From Ancalomicrobiaceae bacterium (GTDB lineage: Bacteria; Pseudomonadota; Alphaproteobacteria; Rhizobiales; Ancalomicrobiaceae), in the NCBI GenBank assembly GCA_031291595.1, contig JARLIU010000222.1, forward strand, positions 1 to 44,019: a stretch of DNA of 44,019 nt, read 5' to 3'. Under the pieces are notes generated by a model, which worked only from the letters and a program-made list of their open reading frames with translations, did no database searches and was not told the DNA's origin. Of the stretch, positions 42,950 to 44,019 are shown one piece after another. The position numbers and the translations under genes were made by a program. Positions within the stretch are counted from its first letter, which is position 1. Every line of letters starts with the position of its first letter.

Positions 42950-44019
42950 TCAGGAGGCATTCTTGGGAGCAACGAAGACTCCGACAGCAACGGCGGGGCC
43001 GGCGTATTTCTCGACGTCGCCGACCGCGGTGTGGCCGCAGTTGCCCTGAGCGAGTTTCGAGCTGCCGTGGTCGATGGTCAGAACGTTGACGTCGCCATAG
43101 CGGCAGAGCGACCCCGGCTTGCCGGGTTCGATCGGGTCGTACCAGCCACCCTCGTTGACCCGGATGACGCCGGGGCGAATGTTGTCGGTCACCTTGGCCC
43201 CGGCGAGGATCTGGCCGCGATCGTTGAAGACGCGGACGACGTCGCCGTCCTTGATGCCGCGCGCTTCGGCATCCTTGGTGTTGATCAGGCAGGGCTCGTG
43301 ACCGGCGATCTCATAGGTTTCGCGCAGCTTGGTCCCGCACAGTTGCGAATGCAGGCGGCTCTTGGGATGGCTGGTGGCGATGTGCAGCTTGTATTTGGTC
43401 GTCGGACCGCCCAGGCGTTCCACCGGCTCGTACCACATCGGATGCGGACCGCAATCGTCGTAGCCCATCTTCTCGATGTTCTTCGAATAGATCTCGATCC
43501 GTCCCGATGGCGTACCGAGCGGGTTCAACAGCGGGTCTTCGCGGTACTTGGCATAGCGCACGAAGCTCTTGCCGTCGGTTACCGGGAATTCGATGACGCC
43601 GGCGCCGTTCCAGAAGGCATCGAACTCCGGCATCGGCATCTTCTTGGCCTTTGCCTGGACCAGCGCCGCATCGTAGAACGACTTGATCCAGTCCATCTCC
43701 GACTTGCCTTCGGTGAACTCCTTGCCCTTGCCGAGGCGGTCGGCGATGGCGGCAAAGATGTCGTAGTCGGTCTTCGACTCGAACACCGGGTCGATCACCT
43801 TCTTCATGGCGAGGATGGCCGAACCGGCGTAGTCGCCGACGCTCTCGATATCGTTGCGCTCATAGGAGGTCGTCGCCGGCAGCACGATGTCGGCGTGGCG
43901 CGCCGTCGGCGTCCATTGGAAGTCCTGCACGATGAAGGTTTCGAGCTTCTTCCATGCCGCCACCATGCGGTTGCGGTCCTGATGGTGGACGAACGGATTG
44001 CCGCCGACCCAATAGGCCA
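42950..44019 (-). CDS. torA: TMAO/DMSO reductase catalytic subunit, C-terminal part (cut by window edge)
   Basis: The last 356 codons of a periplasmic molybdopterin (bis-MGD) reductase of the TorA/DorA family; the 5' part lies beyond the window. Seen motifs are YWVGGNPFVHHQDRNRM at the edge, TPTARHADIVLPATTSYERNDIE, and LHSQLCGTKLRETYEIAGHEP. The C-terminal cofactor domain has GDVVRVFNDRGQILAGAKVTD, VNEGGWYDP and CRYGDVNVLTIDHGSSKLAQGN, followed by GHTA and DVEKY. These segments align by eye with TorA rather than with formate dehydrogenase or nitrate reductase. The enzyme reduces trimethylamine N-oxide, DMSO or a similar oxide as terminal electron acceptor. A biotin sulfoxide reductase-like role is an alternative. 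Confidence 0.9.
   Translation of the reverse strand, partial: AYWVGGNPFVHHQDRNRMVAAWKKLETFIVQDFQWTPTARHADIVLPATTSYERNDIESVGDYAGSAILAMKKVIDPVFESKTDYDIFAAIADRLGKGKEFTEGKSEMDWIKSFYDAALVQAKAKKMPMPEFDAFWNGAGVIEFPVTDGKSFVRYAKYREDPLLNPLGTPSGRIEIYSKNIEKMGYDDCGPHPMWYEPVERLGGPTTKYKLHIATSHPKSRLHSQLCGTKLRETYEIAGHEPCLINTKDAEARGIKDGDVVRVFNDRGQILAGAKVTDNIRPGVIRVNEGGWYDPIEPGKPGSLCRYGDVNVLTIDHGSSKLAQGNCGHTAVGDVEKYAGPAVAVGVFVAPKNAS

Noticed and set aside
1-44019. CRISPR arrays, insertion sequences, tRNA or rRNA genes
   Set aside because: Looked for regular repeat-spacer units, transposase motifs, terminal repeats with duplications, and conserved RNA motifs; none seen.

Overview
The window is high-GC DNA (roughly two thirds G+C by eye) from what looks like an alphaproteobacterium, probably of the order Hyphomicrobiales. 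The reasons are codon use, dense ABC-transporter and catabolic clusters, a clade I nos operon with nosX and nnrS beside it, and a GNRA-capped palindromic intergenic repeat of a kind common in that group. The genus cannot be read from the sequence. I saw no tRNA, rRNA, CRISPR array, insertion sequence or phage gene.

Region 1 (1-14501) looks like one catabolic regulon. It holds a branched-chain-type (HAAT) ABC transporter: LivF, a single-chain LivM-LivG fusion, LivH, and a divergent binding protein. It also holds an assortment of enzymes: three different metallo-beta-lactamase-fold hydrolases, a MmgE/PrpD dehydratase, an aldehyde dehydrogenase, a carboxymuconolactone-decarboxylase-like protein and a 3-hydroxyisobutyrate-dehydrogenase-like enzyme. 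A LysR regulator sits in the middle. The identical 12-mer CATAACAGCTAT occurs twice upstream of livH and once upstream of the third hydrolase, 10 kb away. A degenerate copy lies upstream of the dehydrogenase operon. I infer that these scattered units are co-regulated and together import and degrade one unidentified substrate, possibly a lactone or ester.

Region 2 (15011-23282) is a sugar or polyol uptake and phosphorylation locus. A Tat-type sugar-binding protein, a double ATPase and two permeases are followed by a 6-phospho-3-hexuloisomerase-like SIS protein. A convergent unit encodes a pentulose kinase (FGGY family) and a SorC-type regulator. It resembles an AI-2 Lsr locus in outline only.

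Region 3 (23490-35111) is a nitrous oxide reduction operon on the minus strand, in transcription order: cytochrome c, nosR, nosZ, nosD, nosF, nosY, nosL, nosX, a ferritin-like protein and nnrS. NosZ receives electrons for N2O reduction to N2. NosR and NosX form the flavin and iron-sulfur supply line. NosDFYL mature the copper centres. An FNR/FixK-type box (TTGA-N6-TCAA) lies in the long upstream intergenic region.

Region 4 (35788-44019) holds a solitary Wza-like polysaccharide-export lipoprotein and a LacI-controlled ABC transporter of the spermidine/iron type with a perfect 18-bp operator. It ends with mobB next to the 3' part of a TMAO/DMSO reductase gene, separated from it by a strong UUCG-loop terminator. 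Nitrous oxide and S/N-oxide respiration genes together suggest a facultative anaerobe.
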